NCBI GenBank assembly: GCA_958510875.1
Contig: OY294071.1
Coordinates: 32,332,581-32,396,580 of the forward strand
Origin: Endomychus coccineus
Taxonomy: Eukaryota > Arthropoda > Insecta > Coleoptera > Endomychidae
Length of the DNA: 64,000 bases
Direction: 5' to 3'
The first letter of the stretch is position 1; each line of letters begins with the position of its first letter. The notes beneath the pieces are model-generated. The model saw nothing but the letters and a program-made list of their open reading frames with translations. It was not told where the DNA came from and searched no databases. Below, one piece after another: positions 24,901 through 35,749 of this stretch. The position numbers and the translations under genes were made by a program.

Positions 24901-25139
24901 GATTTAAATTGAAGTGAAAAATTAACTTATTAATATGACTTTTACTCATATAGTGACATGATTCAGCTTAGATATTGAATATTGGAATATAATTCGTAAA
25001 ATATGAAAGCCTGGGAGTATCACAGGGCGCTATTTTGCGAAAACTTTTATTTATAATAATCTTCTATAATCATTTGGCTTGCTGAGGACAATGCAGTTAT
25101 CATAAATAATGTCAATGATGGTTAATGTGCCAATTAATT
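18936..25139. other. Long feature-poor AT-rich interval
   Basis: About 6.2 kb with no convincing coding region. Open frames at 19,998, 21,919, 22,638, 23,654/23,694 and 24,447 are short, isolated, mostly lack good starts and show no family motifs. A moderately GC-rich patch at 22,370-22,520 could be promoter, LTR or 5' UTR-like sequence, but nothing confirms it. The only repeat I support is at 21,386-21,527. Diverged introns or regulatory DNA cannot be excluded. Confidence 0.4.
21386..21527. repeat. Tandem duplication, 74-bp unit
   Basis: Two diverged units start at 21,386 and 21,460. Both contain ATCAGCG(C/T)CTCATAGATG, then CTTCAGAAAGTGA-like sequence and a terminal CTTGTTC. CTCATAGATG-type words recur in insect intergenic repeats, but I cannot assign a family. 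Confidence 0.6.
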
Positions 25140-25172
25140 AGAATGATACTCACCAAACGTGAGTATCATTCT
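25140..25172. repeat. Perfect 14-bp hairpin
   Basis: AGAATGATACTCAC (25,140-25,153) and its exact reverse complement (25,159-25,172) are separated by CAAAC. There is no U-run or neighbouring gene to make it a terminator. It lies just upstream of a LINE relic. Confidence 0.7.
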
Positions 25173-25189
25173 TCCCTGTAAACCAGCAA

Positions 25190-26000
25190 ACCTCGGACAC
25201 GCCCCAACCCCAAGATAAGAGGATAAAAAGATATAGCTTCATGATAGAACTTAGCACAAAGCTATGTCGTAAAAGTGAATGGGACAAAGATACCATCCCA
25301 AATCCCAAGACTCGTTAGAATGGTCATTAAATGCTACAGTGATGGCTCTAAACCAACAGAAGGAACTGGAATAGGCGTACATGGAGCTAGAACAGAATAA
25401 TTTGGAAACTTAGGCAAATTCAAGAGCGGAAAAGGCTTCAGGAAAATGTGTCCAGTTCAATATAGAGAAATACTTCCGTGGACGAGAGATAATCATCATG
25501 TCAGAATCAAGCAACCATCAACACGCTGAGCTTCCATGTTATCAACAGATGATCTGGAAATGCTTAGAGAAAGTAAGCAAAACCGGAGTGATGGGGAACA
25601 AAAAAGCAAACGAACTCGCAAAAAAGGGCCGAAACACCATTTCTAGGACCTGAACTAAGTATCAGCACAATAATGAAAGAACTCAAGAAAGAAGTAGACA
25701 AAAAATATCACATTACTGGATAGAACTACAAGGATTGAGGTAGGCAAAGAGATCTAACAACTACACTAACCTAAACAAAAAACTCAGAATACTAACTGGA
25801 ATTCTAACAGAGCACTATCGGGTGAGAGGAAACCTTGATAATCTCGGTTGAGTAGAGTGACCTGAATCTTCGAAGAAAAGGACGAAACTACCGTCAAAAT
25901 TGTCCTGTCCACCTGGGAGCGTTTCAAATAGAAGAGAAAGTTTTACCTAACTTGAAGCCATCCGACATCCTGAACTTGGTATTGGATTGGAGGAACTGCT
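25190..26000 (+). mobile_element. R1-like LINE: RNase H to C-terminus, decayed
   Basis: Plus-strand words in several frames follow the end of an R1-type ORF2. CYSDGSKPTEGTGIGVHGAR (about 25,330-25,390) is the RNase H start with its first aspartate. SHYWIELQGLRQAKR, NLNKKLRILTGILTEHYRV and LKPSDILN (about 25,710-25,980) follow the region of the C-terminal cysteine segment, with the linker T-G-I-L-T-E-H standing for the usual L-T-G-H. The central RNase H acidic motifs are not readable, and stops plus frameshifts abound. There is no RT upstream, so it is 5'-truncated. Confidence 0.65.
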
Positions 26001-26276
26001 TTAGTCGTCGAGTCATCCTGTTACAGCTCTATATAGTAGAAATGGATACAATAGATCTATTAGCGGTGTTCAAATATCCCCAACATTATATTAAAAAAAT
26101 ACTCATTGTATCAAATTTTTCAGAAATCAGGATGCATCGACAAGAAATTTACGCGCTCAGAAAACGTCCTAGAGGAGAAGGGGGGGGGGGACCAATGCAG
26201 CGTAGGATAGCTGTCTACTATTCCAGTACGAAAACACGTTTTTGTCGCTGTAGTAGTATTTTTCTATAGAGGTTAG

Positions 26277-26513
<237 letters not shown>

Positions 26514-26695
26514 TGACCAAAATCAATGAAATTGTGCGCGGAGATCGTCGTATGAGCATTCGGATGATTGCTGAGACTGTAAACGCCGATAAAAAAACTG
26601 TCAGAATGACGAGTGTTACATGACGAGTTGAGCATGAACAAAATTGGAAAATCTTGGCTTCCGGATGGATTCCGCGTCACAATAGCTCGACTTGA

Positions 26696-26738
26696 TGCTA
26701 ACGTTTCGCCAGCCATTACAGGTGGCATCTTCAGGGCA
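26696..26738 (-). ncRNA. Hammerhead-ribozyme-like motif (palindrome left arm)
   Basis: Minus strand: UGCC CUGAAGA U GCCACC-UGUAAU-GGCUGGC GAAACGU U AGCA. The CUGAAGA box fits CUGANGA. Helix II pairs GCCA/UGGC plus CC/GG with one bulged C. Helix III is only AC/GU, and the residue at the cleavage position is U. Helix I pairs three of four (UGCC with AGCA). Confidence 0.6.
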
Positions 26739-26771
26739 GGCTTGAGGCTTGAACTGAAACTGCCTCAAGCC

Positions 26772-26814
26772 TGCCCTGAAGATACCACCTGTAATGGTTG
26801 GCGAAACGTCGTTA
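26772..26814 (+). ncRNA. Hammerhead-ribozyme-like motif (palindrome right arm)
   Basis: Plus strand: UGCC CUGAAGA U ACCACC-UGUAAU-GGUUGGC GAAACGUC GUUA. The boxes and C at the cleavage position are intact. Helix II retains ACC/GGU. Helix I is weakened because GGCA has become GUUA, so activity is doubtful without a partner copy. Confidence 0.55.
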
Positions 26815-27601
26815 ACAAGTCGAGCTATTGTGACGCGGAATCCATCCGAAAGCCAAGATTTTTCCAGATTAGCTATCCGCGGAAGTCTACTATTCATGAA
26901 GAAAGTTTGTGCGAAGTTGTTCCCAACAACAACAACAACGCACCTGCCCATAAGGCGCTGTCTGTGAAGCGTTATTTAGCCGCTAGAGGCACTCCATTGC
27001 TCGAACACGCGTCGTACTCGCCTGATTTAGCACCCTGTGACTTTTTCCTGTTTCCGAAAATCAAGTCTGCCTTAAAAAGAACCCGGTTCGAGTCGATGGA
27101 AGAGGTGAAGCGAAAATCGGCAGATCTCCTAAATGCTCTTACAAAAGAAGACTTCCAGCATTGCTTTGACCAATGGAAAAAACGAATGGAACGGTGTGTG
27201 GCGAGGGAAGGGGAGCACATTGAAGGGGAGCATTCGATGTAGAATAATTTTTGAAATAAAACTCTTTTTCATAAGCAGTCTCGTTATTTAATAGCCAGAC
27301 CTCATATTGTCTGATCATATCAAATGCCTTGATATTTGATGAAATATTGAAATGTTCATACCACAGCATTGTCTACCTTAGCCAAACATGTTACGGATAA
27401 AGAATTCCAAACAAAAAACTTGCAACAAAAATGTAAATAACACCATTGATAGAGAATTTTCTATGCTAATTTTTACTCGAAAGCAAGATCTGGTATTATT
27501 CTATGAGGGGGAGGCTTTGAATGTTATAATCCAGAATATACTACAGAATTTGATTTTCAAAGAATTCTTCAGAGCCTTTTAAAATCACTACACCTGCATT
27601 A

Positions 27602-28545
27602 TACAGGGTGTCCCAGGTTTTAGTAGCAGAACTTGAACAGTCGATAGGAAATTTGATTTTGAGAAAAAAAGTTCCTATTAACATATATGCACATACGCTT
27701 AGTTTTTGAGATACAGGGTGTTGAAGTTGAAAAAAAAATTGTTTTTTGTGAATATCTCCGGAACCGTTTATCGTACAGGAAACAGCTTTTGTGAGCATTT
27801 TCTACTTATAGTAAGCTATGTTCCGTGAGATAAAAATTTTTTTTTTAGTCATAATTGGTGAAAATGTTGAAGGGGTAGTGGGTGTTTTTCAACCCCAACT
27901 TCTACGCCACTGGAAAAAGTACAATTTTGAGACAACCATTTGAACTGCCAATGTTTTCTACACAAAAAATATACTCTTGGTCATAAGCTCTAAAGTTGAC
28001 CGTTTTCGAGAAAAATCAACTTTTATGTCGAGAAACATGGTCAATTTTTTGGTTTTGTTACTTGTTCTAACGTTTGAATAAATTTTGTTTAATTAGTAAG
28101 AATTGACCATGTTTTTCAACATAAAAGTTAACTTTTCTTGGAAACGATCAACTTTAGAGCTTATGACCAGGGGTACCTTTTTTGTTTAGAAAGCATTGGC
28201 GGTTCAAATGGTTGTCTCAAAAACGTACTTCTACCAGTGGCGTAGAAGTTGGGGTGAAAAACACCCACTACCCCTTCAAAATTTCCACCAATCATGACTA
28301 AACAACATTTTTTTCCACACAGAACATAGCTTACTATAAATAGAAAATGTTTGCAAAAGCTGTTTTCTGTACGGTAAACGGTTCCAGAGATATTTGCAAA
28401 AAACTAAATTTTTTTTCCAATTTCAACACCCTGTATCTCAAAAACTAAGCGTCTGTGCACATATGTTAATGAGAACTTTTTTCTCAAAATCAAATTTTCT
28501 ATCGACTGTTGAAGTTCTGCTACTTAAACCTGGGACATCCTGTAT
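27602..28545. mobile_element. Foldback element C, 944 bp, near-perfect palindrome
   Basis: Left end ACAGGGTGTCCCAGGTTT and right end (reversed) ACAGGATGTCCCAGGTTTA. The arms, 27,602-28,042 and 28,107-28,545, are inverted copies of about 440 bp with a spacer near 64 bp, diverged by a few percent to about 10%. Each arm contains a second internal ACAGGGTGTTGAA. No coding capacity; frames at 27,541-27,798 (minus) and 28,394-28,684 (plus) are mirror images of the same repeat. Confidence 0.9.
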
Positions 28546-29018
28546 ATTCATGAATTGCTTTGGTAGATATGTAATATCACATAAACTGAATGTGCCATCA
28601 TCTATAAAATTACTTACTTCCAGAAATCAAACCAATACAAAATGTTCAAGCAGTGAAAATCTCGTTAACAAACTTACTGATTGAGTGTAGAGGACTATTT
28701 AATCAAATAAGCATGTTTTCTTTAGTAAACTTCATCAGTAATTCTTTGTTTGACTGCCAGTTATATTTATCTTATGTAATTTATTCTCATTATTATTATT
28801 CTTATGCATACATTTGAGCTAAATTATCTCATTTGATCACTTTTATTGTCAAGCTCGAAACAGCTTGATAGGTAAAGCTTAATGACAAGTATATGACGCA
28901 GAAAACTTAATAGCGTAATAACTAACAAATAATTGAAATAAATCCCACTAACATTATGAACATTATGACATATAAATACATAAACATATAACATATAAAC
29001 ATAATAACATTTAAAATA
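28546..29018. other. No recognised feature
   Basis: AT-rich spacer between foldback C and the hAT remnant. A simple ACATAAACATATAACAT-like stretch lies at about 28,960-29,010. Confidence 0.3.
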
Positions 29019-30400
29019 CTAATAAGATTTATGTAATTGTGATTTTCCACTAATAGTTTGTAGTTGTGAACCAATTTTACATGTACCAATTATTAAAAGC
29101 GATTTAAGATCCTCATCGGTTAACTTAGATCTGTAAATATTCTTTGTATACTTCATTTTGGAGAATGTTTTCTCACACAAGTAAGTAGTACCAAAAACAG
29201 AAAACAGTCCAAGAACAAATTTATGCAAATTATCAAATTGTACCAGTGGAAGACTGATAAAATTGTAACAAAGATGAGTTATGATATTTGTTCTTAATTA
29301 TATCCCTGCGCTGTAAATCAATAATTTCCATTTGAAGTTCTGGGGTTATGGTTTCAATGTCACTATCAATAGGATTTTGAAAAATCTTAATTCAATTCGC
29401 CATGACATCAAAGTCTGAGAAACGAGTATCAAAATTTATCTTCAAAGCACTCAAAGCTCCTAATGCAAAATCGACGGGAAACTCAGTCTAAGTAGTGTGG
29501 CTGAATATTTTACATGTTTTAAAATGTGTGGAACATTTTTTACGTAATTCTGATTGAAACAGTATTATTTTTTGCCGGAACGATTTGATATTAGTGTATA
29601 AATCAGGAAATAGCTGGTTTTCTCCCTGCAATTTCAAATTCAGTTCGTTCATATGTTTTGTCAAATCGACATAGAACGCTAACTTCCACAGTCATTCGCT
29701 ATTTTGTAATTCGGTAAGATGACGATGCTTTTCATTCAAAAAATTTGGATTACTGCTCGAAGTTCAAAAAAGCGCCAAAGGACTTCTCCGCATCTAAGCC
29801 AGCGTAGGGCTGTATGATCTGATAAGCCATTTTCTCCAATATCTTCAATAAACTCGTGGAATTGCCTGTGATTCAGCCCAGTGGATCTGATGAAATTAAC
29901 AACTGATATGACTGGTTTTAGAACTTTAGACATATCCAAACATTTCCCGCACAAGGACTGTTAATGAATGATACAATGTAAGATTAATGGTTTTGAAGTA
30001 CCATCATTTTCCACAGCCTTTGGCACTCCTTTATTTTTACCACACATGTTTTTGCTTCCTTCAGTAGTAATAGATTTCCATCGAAGGTTCTTTTTATTAA
30101 AGCCATTTCCAACTGTCTTAAAAATATCTTCCCCAGTAGTTGTGCCGTGAATACTATCAATATCAAGAAGTTCTTCATACACTTCATACCTTTTATCTAC
30201 TCTTCGGATAAAATCAATACTGAGCTGTATCTGACACATCCGTTGACTCATCCAAAAGGCCAGAGGAAACCACTCAAGATGTCCATTCTTGTCAGACAGT
30301 TGAGATGATATATTTTCTGCGATGTCTTTCACCCTCCAAGCCACGGTGTTTGCTGACAAACTGACAGCTTTGAATAAATTTACCTTTTCGGAGCACAAAT
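29019..30400 (-). pseudogene. hAT transposase remnant, copy 1 (3' two-thirds)
   Basis: Minus-strand frames match the hAT lineage that includes ZMYM/GTF2IRD2-like proteins. From 30,400 down: EKVNLFKAVSLSANTVAWRV, IAENISSQLSDKNG, YEVYEELLDIDSIHGTTTGE, SITTEGSKNMCGKNKG (the usual catalytic T-D-G reads T-E-G), LILHCIIHQ, SVVNFIRSTGLNHRQFHEFI, LSDHTALRWLRCGEVLWRFF with the conserved R-W, DLYTNIKSFR, and the dimerisation tail FGTTYLCEKTFSKMKYTKN / RSKLTDEDLKSLL. Stops and frameshifts separate these blocks. The N-terminus stops abruptly near 30,398, where a LINE end begins. Copy 2 at 35.7-37.9 kb holds the missing N-terminus. Confidence 0.88.
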
Positions 30401-30800
30401 TCAACTCCCAGTCTGGACCGGGTATGTGGTCAATGACCTGAAGAGATTTAGCACCGTATCTAGTTTTTGTATCTTCTCAGTGTTGCATAGCTCTACCGAG
30501 AGTGCTCTGCGACTTGGGAGGATTAGTGTTACGCATCTGTACATAATGTGTATTGATGTTTCGTTTTTCCGTTTGCACCACCTACACAAAGGCGATTCGA
30601 TAAGGTTCACCCTGAGGAGGTGGTAGTTAAACGGTCCGTGTCCAGGTAGTATCCATATCAGCAGTTTGGCATTGGTTTCAACCGTGTTCCTTACTTGCTG
30701 AGACCAGTCATCCTTAATGTGTGGTTCAATCAGTGCTTTCGACTGCCTGCAACGGTTCACTACTTTCCACTCTTCCGAGTGTTGTGTTCTGATCCAGTAG
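30401..30800 (-). mobile_element. R1-like LINE ORF2 C-terminus
   Basis: A 119-residue minus frame contains the segment that follows RNase H in R1-type LINEs: KDDWSQQVRN, ILPGHGPFNYHLLR and a cysteine motif C-R-W-C-x8-H-x4-C (SPLCRWCKRKNETSIHI). It ends at 30,401, immediately against the broken N-terminal end of hAT copy 1, so one insertion or deletion probably made both boundaries. The upstream part is missing. Confidence 0.75.
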
Positions 30801-30814
30801 TGGATTGTCTCTTT

Positions 30815-31010
30815 GATGTTACTCTTCGAAATGCCAGCTTATTCCTATCAGACTTCATTTTTCTATCGAACGAGAAGTTGTGGAACTCTTTGGCTAGTGA
30901 GGTATTTCCTTATGCATATAACCTCCAAACCTTCGAAAAAATTCGAATGCCTATCTCCTCGCCCAACATTCCACCGCTGGCTCACACATAGGGTTTCCTA
31001 TCGTGTAGTC
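30815..31010 (+). mobile_element. Jockey/CR1-like LINE 3' end
   Basis: MPAYSYQTSFFYRT in one frame and LASEVFPYAYNLQTF in another reproduce the C-terminal words of the 7.8-kb copy (SYQTSFFYRT, NLQTF). It ends at about 30,985 with HRWLTHR. A frame break lies between the two blocks. Confidence 0.75.
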
Positions 31011-32364
31011 AAAATATAGAAATTGAAGGAATATGTGATTTAATGAAACTAGTCTAGTCTAGCATTCAAGCCTTGGAGATTTTCTTTTTTGCAGAACATT
31101 CCAGTGAAAGTAAATCGAAAGTAAAGTATTTCGAAATGTGTCGTTAGATTAGACCATTCAAACTCAATATATCCCGCGATTTCACTGAGGCCATAATGGG
31201 AGACTCAGTGAGATGAAGCCGAATCATCATCAGCGTGACCGTGAGGTTGGTCTCGTTACGAGATTATCTCTTTGCGCAACTAAGTAGTAATGGGATATAA
31301 AAAGTTTTGATAGTATTCAGTATTTTAATTAGAGCGATTTTGTATTACATTAAGCAAAATCGAGAATATTCTAGTTTCGATCTTGTCTCATCAATATGAA
31401 GAATTTTGGAATCTCTTGGGGTATTCCTCATCAATAATTCTAGACATTGATGATATCAAAACCATAGAGGCTTATTGACTTAACTACTGAAATCGACATC
31501 GCATTGAATGGTCAGATCTCAGTTTCGTCTACTTCTTCCAAAATTGAGGACCGTGTATGTGCGGTATTATAGATGATAACTAAAATGTAGGGCTATATAA
31601 GAGAACCTGTATATGAAAAGAAAACTACGAATGGACAAATAACAACGAATTAAAAGGAATGAATTGCTCCTGATTTAAATCTTAGAAAATCTGACTATAA
31701 TTGTCATCGACCTCCACTTTTTCTTCTCAGTTTCAACATTTACACTTCACATTTGACTGGGGTGTAAGCTGGGAAGATAGGTACAAGAGATAGGCCTTCC
31801 GTAGTAAGCCATTTGTTTGCAGACAGCGATAACAGTAAAATCTGCATATCTGATAAAACCCAAGTCAGGCACAAAATCCGCCACTAATTCACCAAATAGA
31901 ACTTCAACATTTCACACATAAACGACCCTCTGTTTCTGATCATTGTAAAATCTTTTTATTCACGCCAAACCCTTCTGACTTAATTCTACTATTCCTATTC
32001 GTTTTATAAAATATCCTGTTTCAGGACGATATCAGTTTATGATTATCTCCAACAATTCAAGAATGGAATATTTCCAATTTTTCTTGATTTCTTTGATGTA
32101 AGGGTAGAACAACGGCAACTGAAAAAACTAAATTTATATCATTTATGAAATAAATAGAGATCAATAACGAAAGTGCCGAAGAATATCATTAACTCAATAC
32201 GTTTATCACTGGCAGTGATGCTTCGATGCAATCTCCAACTTAAATACCTCTCTCTACCTCTTGTGGATTGGGATCATAGAATTGAGAGAGTATAGTACAA
32301 TTCATGGCAATTTCAGGGAGAAGTAATAAGCTTCTGGTTATTCCGAACATTCAAGATTTTTTAT
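31011..32364. other. No recognised feature
   Basis: AT-rich sequence with no coding or repeat signal that I can support. Confidence 0.35.
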
Positions 32365-32765
32365 ATCTTTTCACAACACGAGACGAATGTGGAACGTTGG
32401 AAGAGGAGCTATAAGAAAAGACCTCAATAGGCAAAGATTACCACAACTTCGCCGTTCGATAGGAAAATGAAGTATGGTAGAAGAGTAGTCCTGCATGTCT
32501 CGAGTCTTGCAGTGAAGGGGTGTTCCACCTACCTGGAATCGCTCGTGGTGGAATAATAGATGAGATTTCCGATGAGCACCGACCATGAAAATATCAATAG
32601 AAAAGGCAGTTTTCTCCCACCTTTTTACGATGTTCTAGAAAGATCAATGAATTAGGAAGTGTGGTATCACCAACAATATGTTTGGAAGCTGAACTCCAAC
32701 ATGTGAAGAGTACTCAAAGACACGTCGAATCTATGCTTTGTAGATCATGAGCAGCTACTGGGATA
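32365..32765 (-). mobile_element. Jockey/CR1-like LINE 3' end, decayed
   Basis: Minus-strand frames give YKA, RPVFEYSSHV, LIFLEHRKKVGEN, FHGRCSSEISSIIPPR, HTSFSYRTAKLW and LPIEVFSY in the order of the family's ORF2 C-terminus. Several frame changes and a missing RT show a truncated relic. Confidence 0.75.
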
Positions 32766-32944
32766 TAAAGTAGCTTCCAAACTAACGTGTTGTTCTAGTT
32801 TTTCCTTGTTCGTTTATACCAATATATAGTATTCTTTATATATCGGCTACAACCAACCATATTTTGGGCGGTACATTTGCTCTCAACAAGCCATTAACGG
32901 GTGAACAGGACGTTCATGTATAAGTCATTCTGTATATGTGACGG

Positions 32945-34690
32945 TTTTTTTTTGTTTTGTTTTTTGTTGCGGAGGTGACGAAAACCCTACATGGGGAGGT
33001 AATGAGCATTTGAGTCTCATGGTCTACTGTGAGTCACCATTCCAGGCATACCTACTCACTTAAAACTTCACCCCCTTTGTAGGCTTGTCTGGCTATTGTC
33101 TCCGGTAAGACTTAGGCCTGCTGGCCCATTGTATCTCGCCTATGTTTTGTTTCTTTACGGTATCCACTCGAGTAGTTTTGTTCCTTGTACGAGTTTATAC
33201 AAGTCTTTTACTGGGTGGGAACTGTACAATTCTGGTTCGCCGTTAGGCTTTCTCAAAAATTGACTGTCTTTTGCGATCCAGTGCCTCACATTTACACAGT
33301 ATGTGTGTCACTGTTTTTGTGTCCTTACCGCAAAGTATGCATGTCAGGTCGCCATTGTACAGTTCCATTTTGTTTATGTGCCCTTTTACTGGCGCATGGC
33401 CAGTCATGAGCCCGGTTACGACTTTTATTTTTTCCCTATTTAGTGCTGATAGGTTTGTCGTTGTTTTATTACACGGGGCTTTGATGTATTTCTTCCCATG
33501 TTCATTTCCTGGGATTTTTTCCCAGTATTATTTGCGGTTTTCCATGATCCAGTCTTCTACAGACCTTCGTGCTGTGCGTTTTGGTACCCTCGTGGTCTGT
33601 TCTGAACCCTCTTCTTGCAAGTTCGTTGGCATTTTCATTGCCTGTCGTTCCCTGATGTCCCGACACCCAGATCAGCTTAACGCGGTTCCGGTCTGCCAGT
33701 ATGTCAAGTTCTTCTTTGCATGCCCATACCAGATGGGATGTTACTTCCTGATTTCTCATTGCCTTAAGTGCAGTCTGACTGTCTGTCAATATGTGAATCT
33801 GCTCATCTTCGATGGCTCTCCGATTGTTTCCCTTCACACATTGGAGGATTGCATATACCTCTGCTTGGAAGACAGAGATGTGTTTACCCAATAAATGGCT
33901 CAAGCCAGTCTTTGGGTTTCTCAAGTATACTCCTGCACCTGCACCTTTTTCAGTCTTAGACCCGCCTGTATACCAGATTTTTCCCTGTAGAATGTCGCAC
34001 AGGTTTGTATGTTCCCATTCAGACCTTTCTGGTATTGATACCCTGAATAAGTTGTTAAAATAGTATCGCTTTGGAATGTGATCTGTGCCTAACACGTCCC
34101 TGGTCACGATTTATACGATACTCATGTGTCCTGCCCCAAGGTGAACATTCTCCAGTGTATTTTGTATTCTGAAGGCGCCAATCTTTGCCTCTCCTTGGAT
34201 TACCAATTAGAGGGGAGGTAATCCCAGTAGTGTCTCGATCGCTGCAGTGGGCGTAGATTTCATGACTCCTATGACCCCTTCTGCAGTAGTACTGGGTAAA
34301 TCCCGTCCGAGCCCGGTGATTTATATAGCTTAAATGAGTTTACAGCTCATTGAAACTTGTCATAGGTCACCACTTTTTTAGCAATTTTCCAACTTTCCTT
34401 GGATCCTTGTATCAAGGTGTCACACTTTCATAAATGGTCAAGGTGTTCTTGTGGTTATCCCACCTTCCAGTTTTTTCGATCCTGTTGAATTCTTTTCTGG
34501 CTTGACCTCTCATTTTCGCAAGTGCGCTGTTCCACCAGGACACTTTCCTGGTAGATTTCCTTGCGGACAGAGGACAATTTTTGTTGAGCTCAGAGATGAT
34601 CGTGTGTGGTTGGACGTAGTATCTGTGTTTAAGGTTGTCAGCATTGTTAAAATTTCGGTATTTTATCATGCAGTTTTATTGTACAAGGAT
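32945..34690 (-). mobile_element. R1-like LINE with RT core deleted
   Basis: Reading down the minus strand: a pre-RT linker (SWWNSALAKMRGQARKEFNR, 34,669-34,412), an RT start motif KSPGSDGIYPVLLQKG (about 34,325-34,275), then directly the post-RT segment TPTAAIETLLGLPPL (about 34,255-34,210). The catalytic RT palm is therefore gone. Next come the RNase H domain (34,107-33,502) and the C-terminus GLMTGHAPVKGHINKM with C-I-L-C-x8-H-x3-C-K-C (about 33,410-33,250). A 3' UTR of about 250 bases with GGGCCAGCAGGCCTAAGT and an A-rich tail at 32,945-32,970 ends it. The UTR word C-C-T-A-A-G-T recurs at 58.5 kb. Confidence 0.85.
33502..34107 (-). pseudogene. LINE RNase H domain with two catalytic substitutions
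   Basis: This 201-residue open frame is the longest intact piece of the R1-like LINE. RNase H would degrade the RNA of the RNA-DNA hybrid during retrotransposition. Positions 46-52 read Y-T-G-G-S-K-T where Y-T-D-G-S-K-T is expected, so the first aspartate is G48. E83 (VFQAEVYAI) and D109 (ILTDSQTALKAM) are present. VSGHQGTTGNENANELA (148-164) has N161 where the fourth acidic residue belongs. The open frame survived but the active site did not, as in a relic drifting without selection. The opposing frame at 33,271-33,894 is its shadow. Confidence 0.85.
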
Positions 34691-34752
34691 AAGATATTAA
34701 TATAAGTTATTAATTAATATTTCAATTTTCCTTATGATCCTCGTACTTCAAC

Positions 34753-35342
34753 TCATATCTTGTGGCGATGAGATGATAAACTCTGGTCTAAAAATTGTCG
34801 AGTTTCCATTCGTTTCACCTCTTTTTTTGGGGGGAAAATTTTAATCTCAACTCTGTGGTTGCTTATTAATGTCCAATTTCGATTATATTTAAGGCGAGTT
34901 TCTAGACGCTGGGTTTCCCAGCTTGGAGGAGATTCCTTGCCGCAGGTGTCCTGCGTGATGGCCCGGTGCATGTCGAAGCGTTCCAGGTCGTTGATCGACT
35001 TGGAACTGTCGCGATTAACAGTGTCCACCCCTTTCTGTTATGGAAGACTGCTCCTCATTGTCCCGTTTCCGTTTACTGGCGGAAATCACTACCGCAATCT
35101 GCGTGATTTGTTTTAAAACGCCCTCTAAAGACCTGTCATTATCTGTTCGCTTATTGTTTATTTCAGGCCGTTACAGCTCACATGAAATTTCCTCCGGCGG
35201 CTCTCCCGCAGGACGAAGGGGTTATAACAATTGCGATATCAATGCTTTTGTCCCAAAATATCAATTTGATGCCCGTATGTACGTGTTTTATTTCTCCATC
35301 TGTTTCAATCATTCGCAACACCTGGGAAAGCTCTTTTGTTAA
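34753..35342 (-). other. Possible 5' part of the R1-like LINE (uncertain)
   Basis: Minus-strand open stretches (35,028-34,753, and 35,342 to about 35,182 with LTKELSQVLRMIETDGEIKH) lie upstream of the LINE linker and are GC-richer than the flanks. They may be remnants of ORF1 or the endonuclease region, but I recognise no diagnostic motif. This could equally be unrelated sequence. Confidence 0.25.
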
Positions 35343-35749
35343 CGCTATAATATATAATTAGTTTATGAGTCAATATTGAGTTTTCTTTACATGCAATGGA
35401 ATTGAATAGGCTTTAAAAGAATCGTTAGGAAGTGGCATTTTTCGTACAATGATGAACACAATGACAAGACATAATATTAATAAGATACATTTTTAGCAAT
35501 AACGTATGTTATTATTAATTTCAGAATTGAAGTGGAGGAAGACCCCATCTATACAATAATTTTAAATAATATTATACACAGACTATTTAACGTACCGATG
35601 TTACACGATAATTTTCTATGATTTTGGTGTAGTTGAATATGATCAAACAAGTCGCAGTAAATAATGGTTACTTTACTAAAAAATTATACAAGTTAACCCT
35701 ATATCACATTAGAGAACTTACTTCTAACACTTAACTATATCTAGTGACA

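Larger units (their letters stand above)
26645..26900. mobile_element. PLE-like palindromic insert inside mariner
   Basis: Arms 26,648-26,755 and about 26,757-26,872 are nearly exact reverse complements with almost no spacer. Shared parts are AATCTTGGCTT(C/T)CGGATGG, TTCCGCGTCACAATAGCTCG, CGTTTCGCCA and CAGGCTTGAGGC. The right arm continues to about 26,900 with words (CCGCGGAAGTCTACTATTCA) found in the PLE cluster at 42,115-42,143, which identifies the source family. Each arm carries a hammerhead-like motif. Confidence 0.8.

Noticed and set aside
26613..27242. A single novel 209-residue protein
   Set aside because: The first part translates non-coding PLE palindrome, including a hammerhead-like motif; only the C-terminal half is mariner transposase.
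33271..33894. 207-codon plus-strand open frame
   Set aside because: It is antisense to the LINE RNase H frame, starts at a non-ATG codon and shows no independent motif.
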